Assembly: GCF_964275005.1 (NCBI RefSeq)
Contig: NC_092686.1
Location: forward strand, 42,592,333-42,656,332
Direction: 5' to 3'
DNA from: Diadema setosum
Taxonomy: Eukaryota > Echinodermata > Echinoidea > Diadematoida > Diadematidae
DNA length: 64,000 nt
A program made the position numbers and the translations under genes. A model generated the notes under the pieces. The model saw only the letters and a list, made by a program, of their open reading frames with translations. It searched no databases and had not been told where the DNA came from. Positions 1 to 15,100 of the stretch are shown here, in pieces (within the stretch, counting starts at the first letter, position 1; the number at the start of each line of letters is the position of its first letter).

Positions 1-43
1 AAGTTGGAGCAGTTACCCATGTCTTACATCTATAATTGCTTAC

Positions 44-132
44 ACTTATTGAAAAAAAAAATCATCTTCTTCAATGATATACGAAGATCATCACCCAGGG
101 TATTATTGCCCCAAATGCATTTCATGGTTTCA
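44..132 (-). CDS. Plexin 1 exon 16 (tentative): IPT2 second half
   Basis: A possible 89-bp exon with acceptor CCCTTTTTACAG|TGAAAC and donor AAGT|GTAAGC. Its start phase fits exon 15. It would encode ETMKCIWGNNTLGDDLRISL and a short tail with a run of phenylalanines. The pattern (x-x-C ... x-L-x-I-x-L) is what the second half of an IPT domain needs, but the poly-T run inside it and the short length make it uncertain. Confidence 0.45.
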
Positions 133-3100
133 CTGTAAAAAGGGAGTCTGTACGGTTATTTAGAAATGCCATCTTTTTGTTTAAAGTAAAAAAAAAAAAC
201 ACAAACAAATGCACTTAATCCTAAAAATATCACCAGGAGCATATGTGTCCACTCAAGCATTTCTCATTTTAAAGACAGTTTTGCAATATTTCTCAATATT
301 AACAGAGAAAATAACGAAAACTTTGTCACCAGCTTTTCCTTTTAAAGTGCATAGACATAATATGAACGAGTTGATAAATAGGCCTACCAGTTTCCGTTAA
401 TGATAACGAAAAAAAAAAGAAATCTATATCTAAGCCTCCTACTTCGGCCATTAATGTTAATTAGAATTTTTTAGAATTAGAAAATTCACCAATATCTCAA
501 AGTACACAAGAGCTTGGTTAAAACTGACAGGAAGCTCAGGACACCGTGTCATGGAAGTTGTCAGCTCTGACAAGTTGTGAATTCTTGATAATCACCATGG
601 TTACAGTCAGGCACCAGAGCTTCTCAGCCAATCAAAACCAAGGACTTTACCGAAGTTGTCAGAGACTGACAACTTGTCAGGGCTGACAACTTTCATGAAA
701 CGGTGCCCTGATGTCAGAGGAGCCAGCACTGCCAAGTCATAATTGATAATAAAAATCAATTTCACTTTTAATGAAAGAAAAATTCAACCTCCTGTTCTAG
801 TCAGGTCATTCATGCAACTCCTGTGTAAGAATGTTCACCAAGATTAAAGGTCAAGGAAATAGTACTGCTAAAATGACACACATTCCCCGTCTTCTTGCCA
901 AATGATCGTTAAAACACGAGTAGTTGTCCTCATGGATATTCAGTGTGAATACGCCCACATGCAACTTTCTAATGTCAACTCACATATCAATACATTCTGC
1001 ATCTCCGAATCGGGCTATTACATTCCTTCCGGACGTGAAGAAATCTCCAGAAATCGTGACTCTGGTTCCACCTGCTGCTGGTCCCTCTGTCGGAGTGAAT
1101 CCACTTATCATTGGATCCTTTGGTAGAACACACATGAACAATGTCTTGTATGGGTAATCAAAGGTACTCAATGAACGTATTACTGTGGCTTTATCAGACT
1201 CGATCTGTTAATCAAGACACTGGAATCCCGCATCAGCACAAAGGCGCTGGTCATGTGTTGCATATGTATGCTCCTCTGAATAGTAACCCCTCAGGGTTAG
1301 TCGTTGTAAAATATACAATGCATAACACAATATAAAGGTGCTGTCAAATGTTTATATAGTTGCTAGTACGAGCTGTACAAACTCCCCTCGATCTATGATG
1401 AATCATGTCCCAGAAATATAATATTTTTGATATGGTGACAGTTATACATTCTCAGCTCATACTGTAGAATAAAAGTAGAGGACAGCTGTAAGCATGAAAT
1501 TCCCTAACAATTTTATTTTAAAACAATACAACATGAAGTTAAATAGAGTTCTATATACTTCATATCAAAAGATGTCTTTTAGACATTAATTCTTTGTGAT
1601 TAAGAATGTTATCTTGAAATTCCTTTTAAGTGTGGTGTCCATGACAAACGTTTCAAATTCTCCTTTGGATTTGTCCGGAGAATTAACTGCAGTTTTATCA
1701 AATTGTGATTACAAGTAGGAGAAAACTACAAAACACACTTACTGTGTACAGAAACTCGTCTTCACTGCTTGCCTCTCTCACTTGACTATCCAGAGTGACT
1801 ATGAGGTCAATTTGTCCCTCCACTATTTGACCTGCTCTTCCTGTCAAACAACTGACACTAAAAAGCGATCAATATGTGGAATGAATTGTACGCAGTATAA
1901 GCTCAAATATGCAGGGGAGAAATGACTCGTTGAACTCAACCAGGTGCTTTGCTTTTATGATAAGATAAATAAACACACACACCCACACACCATCTCACAC
2001 AAAGATGCGTTTTAACACGTCATATTTTTCTCACCTCTCTGAACAGGGCACATTTGTTTGTGAAAGAAGATAACTTTTGTACCAAATACAGTGCCCAGGA
2101 AAGTTGAAAATTCCACAGGTATCATGACATTCTATATGAGTTTAAAAAGTCACCTTCTCAGCGTCACATTCAAAGTAAAAGAACGAAACACCCGAGTGAG
2201 TTTAAAGATATTGCTTTCTTGTCTTCTTACCCTAATTGATGTCAAGGGTGCGTTTTATCGTGTCTTTCTCCTTTTCTTGACGTGACCATAGTGTCAGGGA
2301 TAGTTGTACTTGAAATAGGTGTTGCGTCAAGTTTAAACATGTCCTATCTCATATGCTTAACGACATTGAAATAACGATCTAAAATGTAAGATCTGCAATC
2401 TCCGAAATGAGAGTGCACTTTCTCTCCAAATGTTTGTTTGTTTGTTTTTGCTCTTTTACAGTTGTGGATACAAACATAGGACAGAAATTTACTCTTAAAA
2501 AAAAAAGAAAAATGCCCTTTTTTTTCTCAACATAAGCCCCCAAGCGGCCATTTTTAACTATTGAAACGAAATATAAAAAAACAAAAGATTGTCCTGTTTT
2601 ACACAAGCATAATACGACAGGTAGAAAATTATTCTCATGAAGGGAGCAGATACAGTTTTGTTATGAGTATAGAACAAGACACCTCATCGCTGTTGTTTTT
2701 AATGTCACTATTTGTGGCGAATCTACCCATGCACTCAAAGCCGATCATCATCATGTCTGGTTTTAATACTCTTGCCTCAACACTGTGACAATTTTTTTCT
2801 CAACTATTTGACACTTTTCGAAGAAACCTTATGAAAACTGTCAATACTTTAGAAACTTTTACAAAGCGTGTTTCTCTCTCTATCTCTTTCTTTCTTTCTT
2901 TCTCACTCTCTTTTTCTCTCGCTGCATTCATAAGGATTTGAATATAAAATCATTTTGAATTGAACTATCAAGGCTTTCTTCAATTTGCTGTCACAAACAC
3001 ATAATCAAATTCTATCATAATACAATCCTACTAATACTCAGAAAATTACACGGTTGGTGTAACTCCTGTACTATCCATGATGCAAAATAATGGACAAGGC

Positions 3101-6100
3101 CACAGTGTCACTAACCAGTGAGGGTACTTGAAAGGTTTAGTTGGTTTGTTTGTTGTTGTTGTTGCATTTTCAGGTGACTGGAAACAAGCTGGTTCTACAT
3201 TGATTTTGTAAAATTACTGCCCTAACTATACTATGGTTGGCTTGATGAACCACCACACAAACCTTTGTCCAGGCTCATAGAACTCTTCCATGTCATTAAG
3301 ATCGCATTCAATCCCTGCCACTCTGATACTGGAGATATCCTCAAAATTTACTCCAAGGTCAGTTCCAAAAACTTCTAATCTCGTTCCTCCATCTACTGGT
3401 GCAATTGCAGGGTAGAACTATCAAAGAATTTCAGAGAGGACAAGCAGCAGTTATAATCATGCTGTAGAGCTTACATTTGTATAGAGACCCTAACAGTGAC
3501 AACGGAAATTTTCTATCAACATTTGCAAGAGGTTTCCCTAACACCTCATGTAATGTATCATGTTATTCTGAATACTTTTCCATTCCTAGAATCTATCTAT
3601 CTATCTATCTGTCTGTCTACCTATGATATACAAGAATTTCTGAATCAATTTCCTTTCAATAACGCATGTAAAGATCATGACCTTTAATGAATATTATGAT
3701 GAACATTGTCTGTTGAATATGAGTATAATTTGTAGTTACAATTCTTGCATGATTAAAAACACCAACACTAATGTTCAGTCCTCAAAACATGAAATTTGTT
3801 TTCAAAATACAGCTAAGTATTATGAATAATGTATAGGCAATCATGTAATTCGGTAGTACAATACAAATTTTGATGTATTTAAACGTGAGCTAATATCTGT
3901 ACACAGACATATATATATGAAAAGCCATTCTCTATCTTTACTTTGGGGGCTATTGTTGATACGCCTACATCCAAAGCAGCATTCTTATATCACACCTCAT
4001 TTCTATTATGATATCACTCTCATGAATATTCCGACAATATCTTACGCGCAGGTCAATGGAGTCTGAACGAGAAATTATCTTACACCAGTGATTTCAGGGG
4101 GATTACATTGCAGATACTGGTCCTGATTGAGGGGAGTATTCCCCTGGCAGACTTCGCTCTCTTGAACGTTGCAGTCATCACCACACCAGAGACATTTTAG
4201 TCTTGGAGGCGTTGACACGGGTGATAGACAGCGACTGCAGCTGTCGCTATTCAGTGAACACTTGTAAAGTGTCACTGTGATAGAAATAATGAAGGCAATT
4301 AGTAAATCTACATGATAAAATTCTCTACATGAAGACTGAATCATTGTTGGTTACAATATTAGTACCAAGGGTCCTCCTGCTTTCAGTAATTTTGCATCAA
4401 ATTCATTCTGTACAATTCTTACCCTTTAGATGTATAATAGTATGGATAGTAAGTGTCAAACAATAATAGGCCTAACCAAGATCTGGCCCGTAATGTATCC
4501 AATCGAGAAACGCTCTCTACGACCAGGCTATACCATGTTAAAAGACTTGAAAAGGGGTTCCGTGCAGAGCAAACAACAGTTTGAAAGATAAAATACAGCA
4601 CCAACATCATCAAAGTAGAAATTACAAACTCGAAAATCGTCACAGGCCAGTTGGTAACAGTTCAAAGAAGTTTGATTCAGTAAATGACAATCAACACCAG
4701 AGCCACTGCGTTCTTCCTATACTGCATCAGTATCACATCAGATATCACTGCATTAATGTTAATGTGTGTTATCAGTGCCCTTGACAATAGTTTGAATGGA
4801 ATGAGGAAAATGATTCCAATATTGACATTGACGTTTTATGGATATAGTGCGTATATCAACTACCTTTATGGCGATTGAGAGTTCACAATCGCACCCTCCT
4901 CCTTAAATGCACATAATTGTATTACAAAGGTTGAACTTCATTCATTTATGACACACATACAAACCTTCAGACCCCGTCAAGTCGTCAATAATGTTTTCGG
5001 AATTCCAGCGGACAGATACACTCACATTGGTTTGGAGGACTTCACTGCTGAACGTGTACTGTGGGTGCCAGATCATACAGTAGTAATTGAGCATAATATT
5101 ATCATGGGAATCAAATGAAACAAACATTTTCAAAAATACTAATTCCATGGGCGTTCCACTACCATGCGGACATAGCAATTACAGTACAGAATTTTTATCC
5201 ATAATGTGCATATAAGATTCAATGAGTATCTTATTAATCATTGTGTGTAGCAGTTACAACTACATGAATTATGATACTACCAACACACAGCAAAGAATCA
5301 TACCTATAATATTTTATGCATTGGCAAATGGATTTTTATCTGCATCAGCAGTAAAGACAGGATTATAAGGACCCTATATTACTTCTTCACCTCGCTCTTT
5401 TAATTAGTGATCATTATATTACAGAGAATGTAAACGATAGCGTCCTGCTAACATTTACAACATATGCAGCTTTGTTTCATATACGGACAGGATTGATTTG
5501 AAGTAATGGTTTAAGGTGAGGTTAGTACAAATAGCATAAGCTGTTACAATTCGTTATTCCGAAGGTTCGTTAGTGTCGAAAACAAAATAAGGTTCTTTTT
5601 AACACTAGTTCTATAACTCTCATAATTGAGTAAGATCATTAAATCAACTCACTTAGGCAAAGAGTCATTGTTAAAAGGAAATTCTGGACCGGTGAACAGT
5701 GGCGTATCTGGGGGGGGGGGGGCAAGGGGGGCACGTGCCCCGGGCGCCACTCCTAGGGGGGGGGGAACGAAAAAAAAAACGAAGAAGAAGAAGAAAACAA
5801 GAAAAAATAAAAAAAAAAGAAAGAAAAAAGACAAACTTGCCCGGAAGGGGGGGGGGGGGGAGAATGGTGAGGGAGGAGCAGAAAACCAAATCAAACAAGA
5901 TAAAAACAAAACATGATGATGACGCGGACAAAATGACATTGTTTATTGTGTTAACACAAGAATTCCATATTCTGTAAGCTGAAATACAAAATTTTTCCTC
6001 TCGATCGCCAAAATTTATATAAAAAAAGAAGGTAAGAACAAAACGTGATGATGACGCGGACAAAATGACAATGTCTATTGTGTTCTCAGATGTCATTTTA

Positions 6101-9100
6101 TATTTAGCAGGAAAATGTTTCACGGAGCAGCGGCTGCAATTTCTTTCGTTCTGAAGCAATCACCAATTGGATCAAAAAAAGGCGCCAACGGTTTTGAACA
6201 TGGGGTGGGGGACGGGGGAGGGGCGCCAGAAAAAACCCAAATCAAACAAGATAAGAACAAAACGTAATGATGACGCGGAAATATACAAATTTCGGCTCAC
6301 TCGCTCGCACAATTTAGAGTATTTTTTCAAGTCCTAGTTTCTTGGTATAAATCTATACGGCCGTCACTATATCTTGATTAGAATTGTAAGATTTGATGAG
6401 CAAAAAATGACAAGAGTTCCATGTTTTATAAGCTGAAATACAAAAATTTTCTGCTCGCTCGCTGCGCTCGCTCGCCAAAATTTATCAAAAAACAAAAAAC
6501 AAACAAACAAACAAACAAACGTGATGATGACGCGGACAAAATGACAATGTCTATTGTGTTCACATATGTCATTTTATATTTAGCAGGAAAAATGTTACTC
6601 GGAACGCGGCTGCAATTTCATTCGTTCTGAAGCGATCGCCGATTGGATCAAAAGAGGACGCCAACGGTTTCGAACATACGGGGGGCGCAAAAAAAGTCAA
6701 AAAAGATAAGAAGAAGACTTAATCATGACGGGGAAATATACAAATTTCGGCTCACTCGCTGGTATGATATAAAACAGAGTTATTTTTTTCAAGTCCTCAG
6801 TTTGTTGGTATAAATCGTTATCTATAAGGTCGTCACTATATCTGGATTAGAATTGTAAGATTAAATAAGCAAAAAATGACAGGAATTCCATATTTTGTAA
6901 GCTGAAATACAAAAAATTGTCGGCTCGCTCGCTGCGCTCGCTCGCCAAAATTTATCAAAAAAAGAAAGAAAGAGATAAGAACAAAACGTCATGATGACGC
7001 CGAAATATACAAATTCGGCCCACTCGCGCGTACTAATCTAGAGTATTTTTTAAAGTCCTCAGTTTGTTGGTATATAGAATTCATTATCTATAAGGCCGCC
7101 ATTATATCTTGCTTAGAATTGTAAGATTTGATTTAAACATTTAAATCACTCTCAAAAGACCCCTTTTAAGTGCTTGAAAAAGCATATCGTGTGCACTTTG
7201 TTTAAAGTCCCTACCGGGATGGGGTTGGGGTTGAGCACTTTTTCAGAAATTAGGGGCGCAATTTTCGCGCTTGCCCCGGGCGCCGATTTTCCTAGATACG
7301 CCACTGCCGGTGAACAGTTCGGTAAAAAAAAAATGAAAATAAAAGATTCTAGCACAGCAGCAGAAGTTGGATGAGTATCAGATGAAGAGTAAGGAAGTTA
7401 TGGAATTTAGATATTCGTTAATTTTGCAAGACAGTTCTCGAACAATTTATTCATATGAATTTGTTAATGGGTGAACTGATGATGTTAAGTCATTTTTTTC
7501 ATTGATTGTGAGATATGACGAAAATTCAGTTCTTCTGCAACAATCTTTCCAACAACCATTTTTTTTATGTGAAACATATTAAAAATAATGATCAAATAAA
7601 ATATTAGGATCTGAGACTGGGACATAACTATTGTTTCTAAAAAACAGGCGAGAAAAAAAATTACGAAATTTCATAACTTTATGTAAAAAGTATACGGCAA
7701 GATGGTAGGCGATGATATCAAGTGGGCATTGGCATATTCATATTGAATGTTACCTGTTTTGTGAAAATCGACTAGACTTCACAATTTCAAAACTTCCATA
7801 ATTTTCATCCGATCTTGATCAAATTTTCACCATTATGCTATACTCTCCCCTTTCAGACTTACTTTTAACTGGTTTGGAATTCTCCTTTAAAAAGTACTCA
7901 CTTGTCGATCAGGACAGTTGACAAAAGTCTCATTGAAGTCTGTTACTGCTACAGTCCGTTCACTCCCGTCTACATGCATGGCACATTCATACAAAGTGAC
8001 CTGTCGAACAGAGCAGTAAAGCGAAATCTTAAAGTCTACAAGTTCAATGTTTGTGTTGATTCTCTGGTATCACAACTTAGATTTGATGCCATATTGTCAT
8101 AATTATAATGTTATATACTTTAATGTAATGTTATCAAGGTAACGCAATATGGCCTTCACTGTATGGAATATACACACAGATAAATAAACATACACACATG
8201 CACATTTCGGATGTTATTCCTAGAATCATGCAGATAGATTTTCCTACCTTGGTTGGATCAGTTGGTAGATTGGATGCCATTATGCTGTAACCAGCTGCAA
8301 TATTGACTGGTATCAGGGTTTCTTCTGGCACACCGAGGAGTTGAGGGCAATATTCCTGCCCTCTTCTGCCTGTCTGACCTGGCATCTGTATTGTTGAAAT
8401 GATACCAGACACAGTCTAACAACTGGACTCAGCATAGGTGATGCAGTTTATGGAACCAATTAACAAACTTTACTGTGAGCTAACGTTATCATATTATGAC
8501 ACATTAATCATCACATTCGTCGATTCGATTCGTCTCTTTCGTACTTTTTCTTTTACACGTCTTCCAACCTTAGCATGTCTAAACAGGGGTGAATCCAGGA
8601 ATTCCGTAAAGGGGAGGCGCCTTTACAAATTTACAGGAAGCGCACGCGCCTCTCCCCCATTTTTTCCCTTTTATTTATTTATTTTTTGTTTTAACAACAA
8701 ATAAAGAGGAGGAGATCGTTCGTTATGAATCCGCCACTGCTAAATCAGCTCAACAGCGTATTTAACAATGATGCAAGATTCAGATTGAGAGTTGCATCCA
8801 AGCACATTCAAACGAAATTCCGATCCACTTATTCTCTATATGGGGCTTGTTCCCATAACCGCAAGACAATACTGCCGTGTTATATTTTTTTTCATTTCGT
8901 TTCATTTCATTTCTTTATTAGTCCAAATTATGTATAACAATGTGGTATGTAAAATTGTTTTTTTTTTTCACGCATTCATAAAACACATATTGACAACAGA
9001 TAAACAACAAATTACATTACATAACACCAAATAAATATAGACAAAATTGCACGTCTTGGAAAATTTATTTTCGCTTTTTACCTGAAAAGCTGGCTTATAT

Positions 9101-12100
9101 GCTAGACTCGAGCGAGAGGTTAACATAGACAATCTGGAAAAGCATGTGTACATGTTATGATGTATGTGATTTCCACGGAATGTGAAAAAAAAGAAGATAA
9201 TAGACTTACATTAATTCCAGTAACAATAGTATCGTCTACACATGATGAGCTGTCGTGTGTACACCTGTTGTCATACACACACCAGTCACAAGGCCACCGG
9301 CTAGTCACACATGATGAACATCTACAAATAGAGTGAAACGATGCGAGAAGTTTACAAGATATATTTGAGCGTCACGAGTAATGCATTCTGTTTTACAGTG
9401 CCTTGCTTGGAAATCAACCAGATATGGATTTTTTTTTACAAAGTGCTAGTATAACGAAGTGAATCTGGAGTGATTAGTGGCATTCATAAAAAAAAATAAT
9501 GAAGTAGAATGATGAAGGAGAGAGTAACAGAATACGACAAACAATTATTTGTTTTGAAATGTAAAAACAGTGTTTGAGATTTGATTAAGAACATGAGGAC
9601 AAGAAAGGCTTGGACAGATCTAGATTTGTTGGAAAATGGGTTTAATCTTTATGTAATAATAACAATCTACACTCCTAACATATACCGCATATGACTTGAA
9701 TGAAATCTATTTATCAGGGATAAAAGAAAATATAGGAAAAAGAAGAGAAAAAGGAAAAATATAAGTGAAGGATTTAACCAGAGTTCAGACTGAGGTTATC
9801 AACACGTAAAGAAATGTTTTCCAAAGACGTTCAAATTCGTGAACAGAGCCAGCAAGCTATAAATTATTAATGACATATTTTATTCCATTGTACTTTATTC
9901 TGTTGTCTACTTAGCCAATTTGCAAGAGAGTGCATTTTAGTAACATGTCTCTTTCACTCTTCCCTCTTTGCCTTTATCTCTTAAGCTTTCCATTTCATTG
10001 TCTCTGACTCGGTATTCTATCCTGTTTTTACAAATTGAGCCAAAGCTTTAACACTTTTGCAAAGCTACACAAAGCTATACAAAGCTACAGCGCGGCCCAC
10101 AGAGATACACCCATGCAGCTCCTATATGCAGTCTGAATCAAACTAAACTAATAACGCTAAATTAAGATCAAAATGAATTTACCCACTTCTTTTACCCTTC
10201 AATAAGAATTTTATGTAGTTTACTGATCTTGACGGCAAACATTTTATCCTACTCTGCATGACTGATTTTCCCCTAATCTATTGCTCTTTCATATTACCCA
10301 CTGTACATTTTTTGGCTTAGGTATCTAAGGGTATATGGCCTGAAAACACGCCCTATAAATGTTGGTAACGACCTCACACCATTTTCTCACCGTGCATGTA
10401 AATTTATTTAGATATTTATATCATTACAACGTATATCTGTCCTACAAAATCATATAGTCTCTGGACATTTCTAAAGCTAAGATTATGACTAAAAATATCA
10501 ATTGTAGCTCAAGTTTACTGACCTTTAATATTCTACTTTGAGTATGTTTTTCCCCAAGCTCATATTTGGTCATTTATACATTACAGGAGGCACACCTCAG
10601 ATAGAAATCAAGAAAATCTATATCAGGGCCTTTCTTGCTAAGCAATAACATGCGCACTTATAGGGTCTACGGTCGGAAACTACACATGCTGAAAATCCGG
10701 AAAATAATCTAGCAATTTAATTCTAATCTCAAAGCAACATCTTCCATGATACAGAAACAGCTGTTATGGAGCTGTAACGTTGGTTGCAACAAGCACGACT
10801 TACGATGAGATGCGAGTGCAGTCAAAAAAGAAGAAAATTTTCTCAACAAAGTTCACTCCACTTTCAGTCGACTTTATTGAGAGTGCCACACCCACATTGT
10901 CCCCTGCACAGAGGATGAACATTATCATGAAACAGAGGGAGAGGGAGAGAGAGAGGGAAGCACTGTTATACTTTGGTGTCTAAATACACTAAAGTAATTT
11001 ACAGATCATACCCTTCCCGTTTTACGAATATCATTAACAGAGTATCATAATTATGAAAAGGATGAAAAGGGTAATAATGATTCTAGATAATTACGACTGT
11101 ATGTTTTGATATTCTAGGTCAAAGTGTCCTTTGGGAAAATAAAGACTATTCAGCTAAAAATACACTTATTTATCGCAATCACATAGATTTACAGGACAAA
11201 GGAGAAATAAAACAGACAAAACTGATTATCATGATCCCCTTTGCAAATATATATTACACAGGATGCTGCTCAGGTATATATCGAATCAGAAAGACACGCT
11301 CTGCCATATAATATCTAAAAGACAAGGGAGTGTTAAATCTAAAGTACAAAGTATGTAATGTGATTACTACAAACCTCCTTCAGGTATTGGTGGTACCGAG
11401 CTTGAAGGTGGCGTAGTACAGTCAACTGTATTTCCAGAAGTAAGAGCTGACACTTCATATGAATCAAACACACACCTGTATTCGAAACTACTTCTCAGTG
11501 CAGGTAGCTGCTGTACTGTGATGGTCAACTATAAATAAAAGAAACACAAAACTTCACAACAGCAAACGTCAAAACATATACATTATGATACCGTCATAAA
11601 GTTATGGAAACTGTGTGAGAATTCGCAGGGAATATGTTCAGGCACATTGTAATGCCTACGTCTAACAATTGTGAAATTCCACTTCATAAAATGGGAAAGA
11701 CGATGTTTATTTCAAAACTGAAAGAGCGACAGATTGACATACGTGTGAAATAAAACAATACCACGAATTCATAATAAGTACTAAATGCACTAAATTAAAA
11801 AAACCTAAGTCCACTAAAATCGATTTGGCTGAAAGAAACAATATAATAAACACAAATTGTTATACAACGCACCCTTTCAGTTTCGCAAACCACCTTAAGT
11901 GACTAAGCGAGGGCGTCACTGATTATAAAGTAGAATCTGGCGTGGAATTACAGTTTTTTTGCATCCAAAATTAATAGTTGCACAATTTTTTTTTTGTTAC
12001 ACAAATGAGGGCGAGATGACATTATTATGAGAGTCACAAAAAAGAATAGAAAAATGCACGGAGGAGGGGGGTGCAACACGGTCACATGGCCTCATATGAA

Positions 12101-15100
12101 TAAATACGGATGTACGTTTAATAAACTGAGTGGTGCATACAAAGCAGTTGAGCAAATCATAGGGAAATCAATTAAATCTATGAAATGTAAGTATAAATAG
12201 ATTTTTCATATGTCCATGTTTGAAACACACTGTGAGAAACACTTCCACCTTTCATTGTCAAAAAGAACAGTTCAGCACGTTTAATGTAAGCACGTAATCA
12301 CTTCGTTAGAGTTTGTACAAACATTGGGCATTTAACGAGTCTTTGAAACGAATACTGTCTTAATACCTTTAAATGATAACGACTTTACATTCAGAGCATC
12401 ACTGTCATAAACTCTGTCCTTGTCATTTTCTGTCCTACATCTAATAGCTCTCTGTCAGGAATCTGGTTATAGCATTGTACATGCAGTGGACGAACAGAAT
12501 TGGACTTACTGGCTGTTCACTCAGGTCATGTCTAATGCTGTCTGAAGGCTGGATGTCAGAGATGCTCACACACTGTACAGCATTGTAGGACAACAACCGA
12601 GTGGATTCATCGCTCCGAGCACAGTCCATGTATCTTGTACATCTGGCAAACATCACATTATTGCCTTATTGACCCTTGAAATTGGTTTTCATTTCACTGA
12701 TTGAGTCAAAGAGTTAATTTCTAGGCCCAAGCAGAAGCAATGATCACTGAAAATGCAGAACTTTATTCTGAAGAATATGTATGAGTACAACAGAGTCAGA
12801 TGTGGTGATGTCGTCATTTGTATAATAATACATATCATAGGCGGGGATGGGGGAGGAGGTACTGGGGAGCATCCCTCTGATTTTTTTCGGGGGGGGGGGG
12901 AAGGGGAGTCGTTCCCTTCCCCCGGAATTTTAAAGCCTAATGTTGTCATTTAAGCCCCCGTTCCACTATCACGATCTGGACCTCGATCTGTCCCGATCTA
13001 GCAGATCGGGAGAGAGCGGGAGAGAGCGGCAAAAGCGTACGAGGATCGGAAGCATCGTAGCAGCAGCGTGTGAAGGTCGGGGTTGGAGCGGGCATTTTTT
13101 CAGATCGGGAAGAAATTTTGAACCTGTTCAAAATTTCTTCCCGATCTCCCCGATCAAAATTGACCTAATTTTAATCGTACAACAAGCGGGGAGAGCGTAG
13201 TGACAACGTAATCGCAGCGGGATGAGCGTAACAACGTCTTTCTGAGCGTAGTAACATCGGCACAAGAATGAGAAGAAAACTAAAATGTCTGCCAGAAGAT
13301 CAAGGAGATCGAGAGGCCGAACTGTTGAGGAGGAGGATGGCATTGTCGCTGCACCTGTCAGGGCAGAACATGAAGAAGAAGGAGCTCAAATTTTCGAAGA
13401 AGAAGAGATAAAGAGAAAGAAGAGAAGAAAGCAGCAATTTGAAGCAGCTACCCAAAAGGCGAAGAGAGATAGCAAGTGATGCTTAAAGAGGAGGAAGAGG
13501 ACATAGCAGAATTTTGATGAATATGAAATCATCTACAACTGGAGGAAGGCGGACTATAAAAGCAACGACATCAAGAAAAAGCCTTGGAAAAATCAGCACG
13601 TCTTTGTTTAAAACAATGCATTGCTGCAAAAGAACCGGAAGTTGAGGAGCCTCTTCGAGGTCCACAGTATATTTCTTGGGTTCTGCATGCTGATAAGTTG
13701 ACTGACTGCAGATTGACAGTCGAATCGGGGTACATCGGGGCACATCGGGCCCTTTTCAGCTCTCTGAACGGGGTGACAGCGTGATAAGATCGTATAGATC
13801 GTTCAGAGCGTAGATACAGCGTGCATCGACTGGATAACATCGGCAACATCGCACTGACAGCGTAGCTACATCTTTCTAAATCGTATAATGGTACGTTCCC
13901 ACTGCCGATCAGATCAACTCGATCAATCCCGATCAAGCTTTTTTGGACTGGTCGGGCTCGCTCGGCATTGGTATTCGGGGTCGATCTACCTTGATCGGCA
14001 TCGCTCCGGCTTCCTTCACGATAATTTTGGACATGTCCAAAATATTCGAGTAGGAAGCCCGAACACCAACAGCTCGGGTAGTGATCGAGAAGAGATCGAG
14101 CTGATCGGGAATCGGTCGTATAGAAATCTAGTGTGGTCGGGACCGATTTTTCCCCGAGCACAGTTCCCGATCATCTCGAGTTATACTCGAATGCTACACG
14201 ATTGATTTTAGATCATCTCGATCCAGGATTCATCAGTTTCATGAATAACTCGACCGCTACACGACCGATACAGGACTGCTGTCGATTGATACTCGACTAA
14301 ACTCGATCATGCTTCGACCGGCACTCGATCAAATACCGAGCACTTTTTGACAGTGCTTGCACAGCAGGTGCAGACGTACTTTCTTTAACACTCATTTATT
14401 GTTCATGAAAAATATAATCATTATGCAGTCCTTGGTCACGTTAAAAAGTTAAATGTCGTCAGTATCTTCAGCCACTCCTGGCCCACTGAAGAAAAGAAAA
14501 GGGCCACGAAGAGAGAAAAGACAACAAATCCTAAACAGACATGGCAGAATTAGACTTTCCAGACAAAAATTTCAGAAGAAAGAAAGGAAACACGACTGAA
14601 ACTGAGAAAAATTCGGTATTCTGGCAATATGACTGTAACGTGAAAAGAAATTATTTACTTTAGTTATAAACTGAGAAATGTTTCTTGAATTCTTTTGCTA
14701 GCTTGTCTGTTTCAAAGTTGAAGTTGATTACGTTGATATAATTTTTTTTTCTTACGCTGACGTGTTAAAACAGTAGTTGTAACTTAGATTCATAAATGCT
14801 CAGTGACTTACTTTACTTTTATTTACGTAGATATTACACTTTTGCTTCGCTTAATAATGTTATTTTTATTGAGAGTTGTATGTACATTGCTTGAAGTCCA
14901 TTTTGATATCGATTGGCTGGGATGAGTTGACAAAAAAAGAAAACAATAAACAACCAAGATTTTCATTATTTTTGCTAATACAAAATGTTATACTGTTTTA
15001 ATTTTCATAATAATGTACTCTGTTCCACATATCAGCACACTTCATGAATTTAGAAATTAATGTGATACATGCATTTTCTTTTACACACTCTTGGGCTTAT

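Larger units (their letters stand above)
1118..4964. other. Introns between plexin exons 11 and 15: no further genes seen
   Basis: Apart from exons 12, 13 and 14, this stretch is AT-rich intron. I see a (TTTC)n tract at about 2885-2905, a GTT-repeat at about 3150-3166 and a (CTAT/CTGT)n microsatellite at about 3594-3622. No splice-compatible coding block was recognised. Confidence 0.7.

Noticed and set aside
5626..6159. Overlapping open frames on both strands, rich in K/R or F/L
   Set aside because: They arise from the homopurine and G-run tracts at one end of the hAT-like element; both strands are open only because of low complexity. The same frames recur at 28448-28895 in the inverted copy.
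13571..14161. 196-codon minus-strand open frame
   Set aside because: It spans the border between transposon elements A and B (near 13891) and consists of translated GATCG/TCGAT repeat words; no domain and no splice logic.
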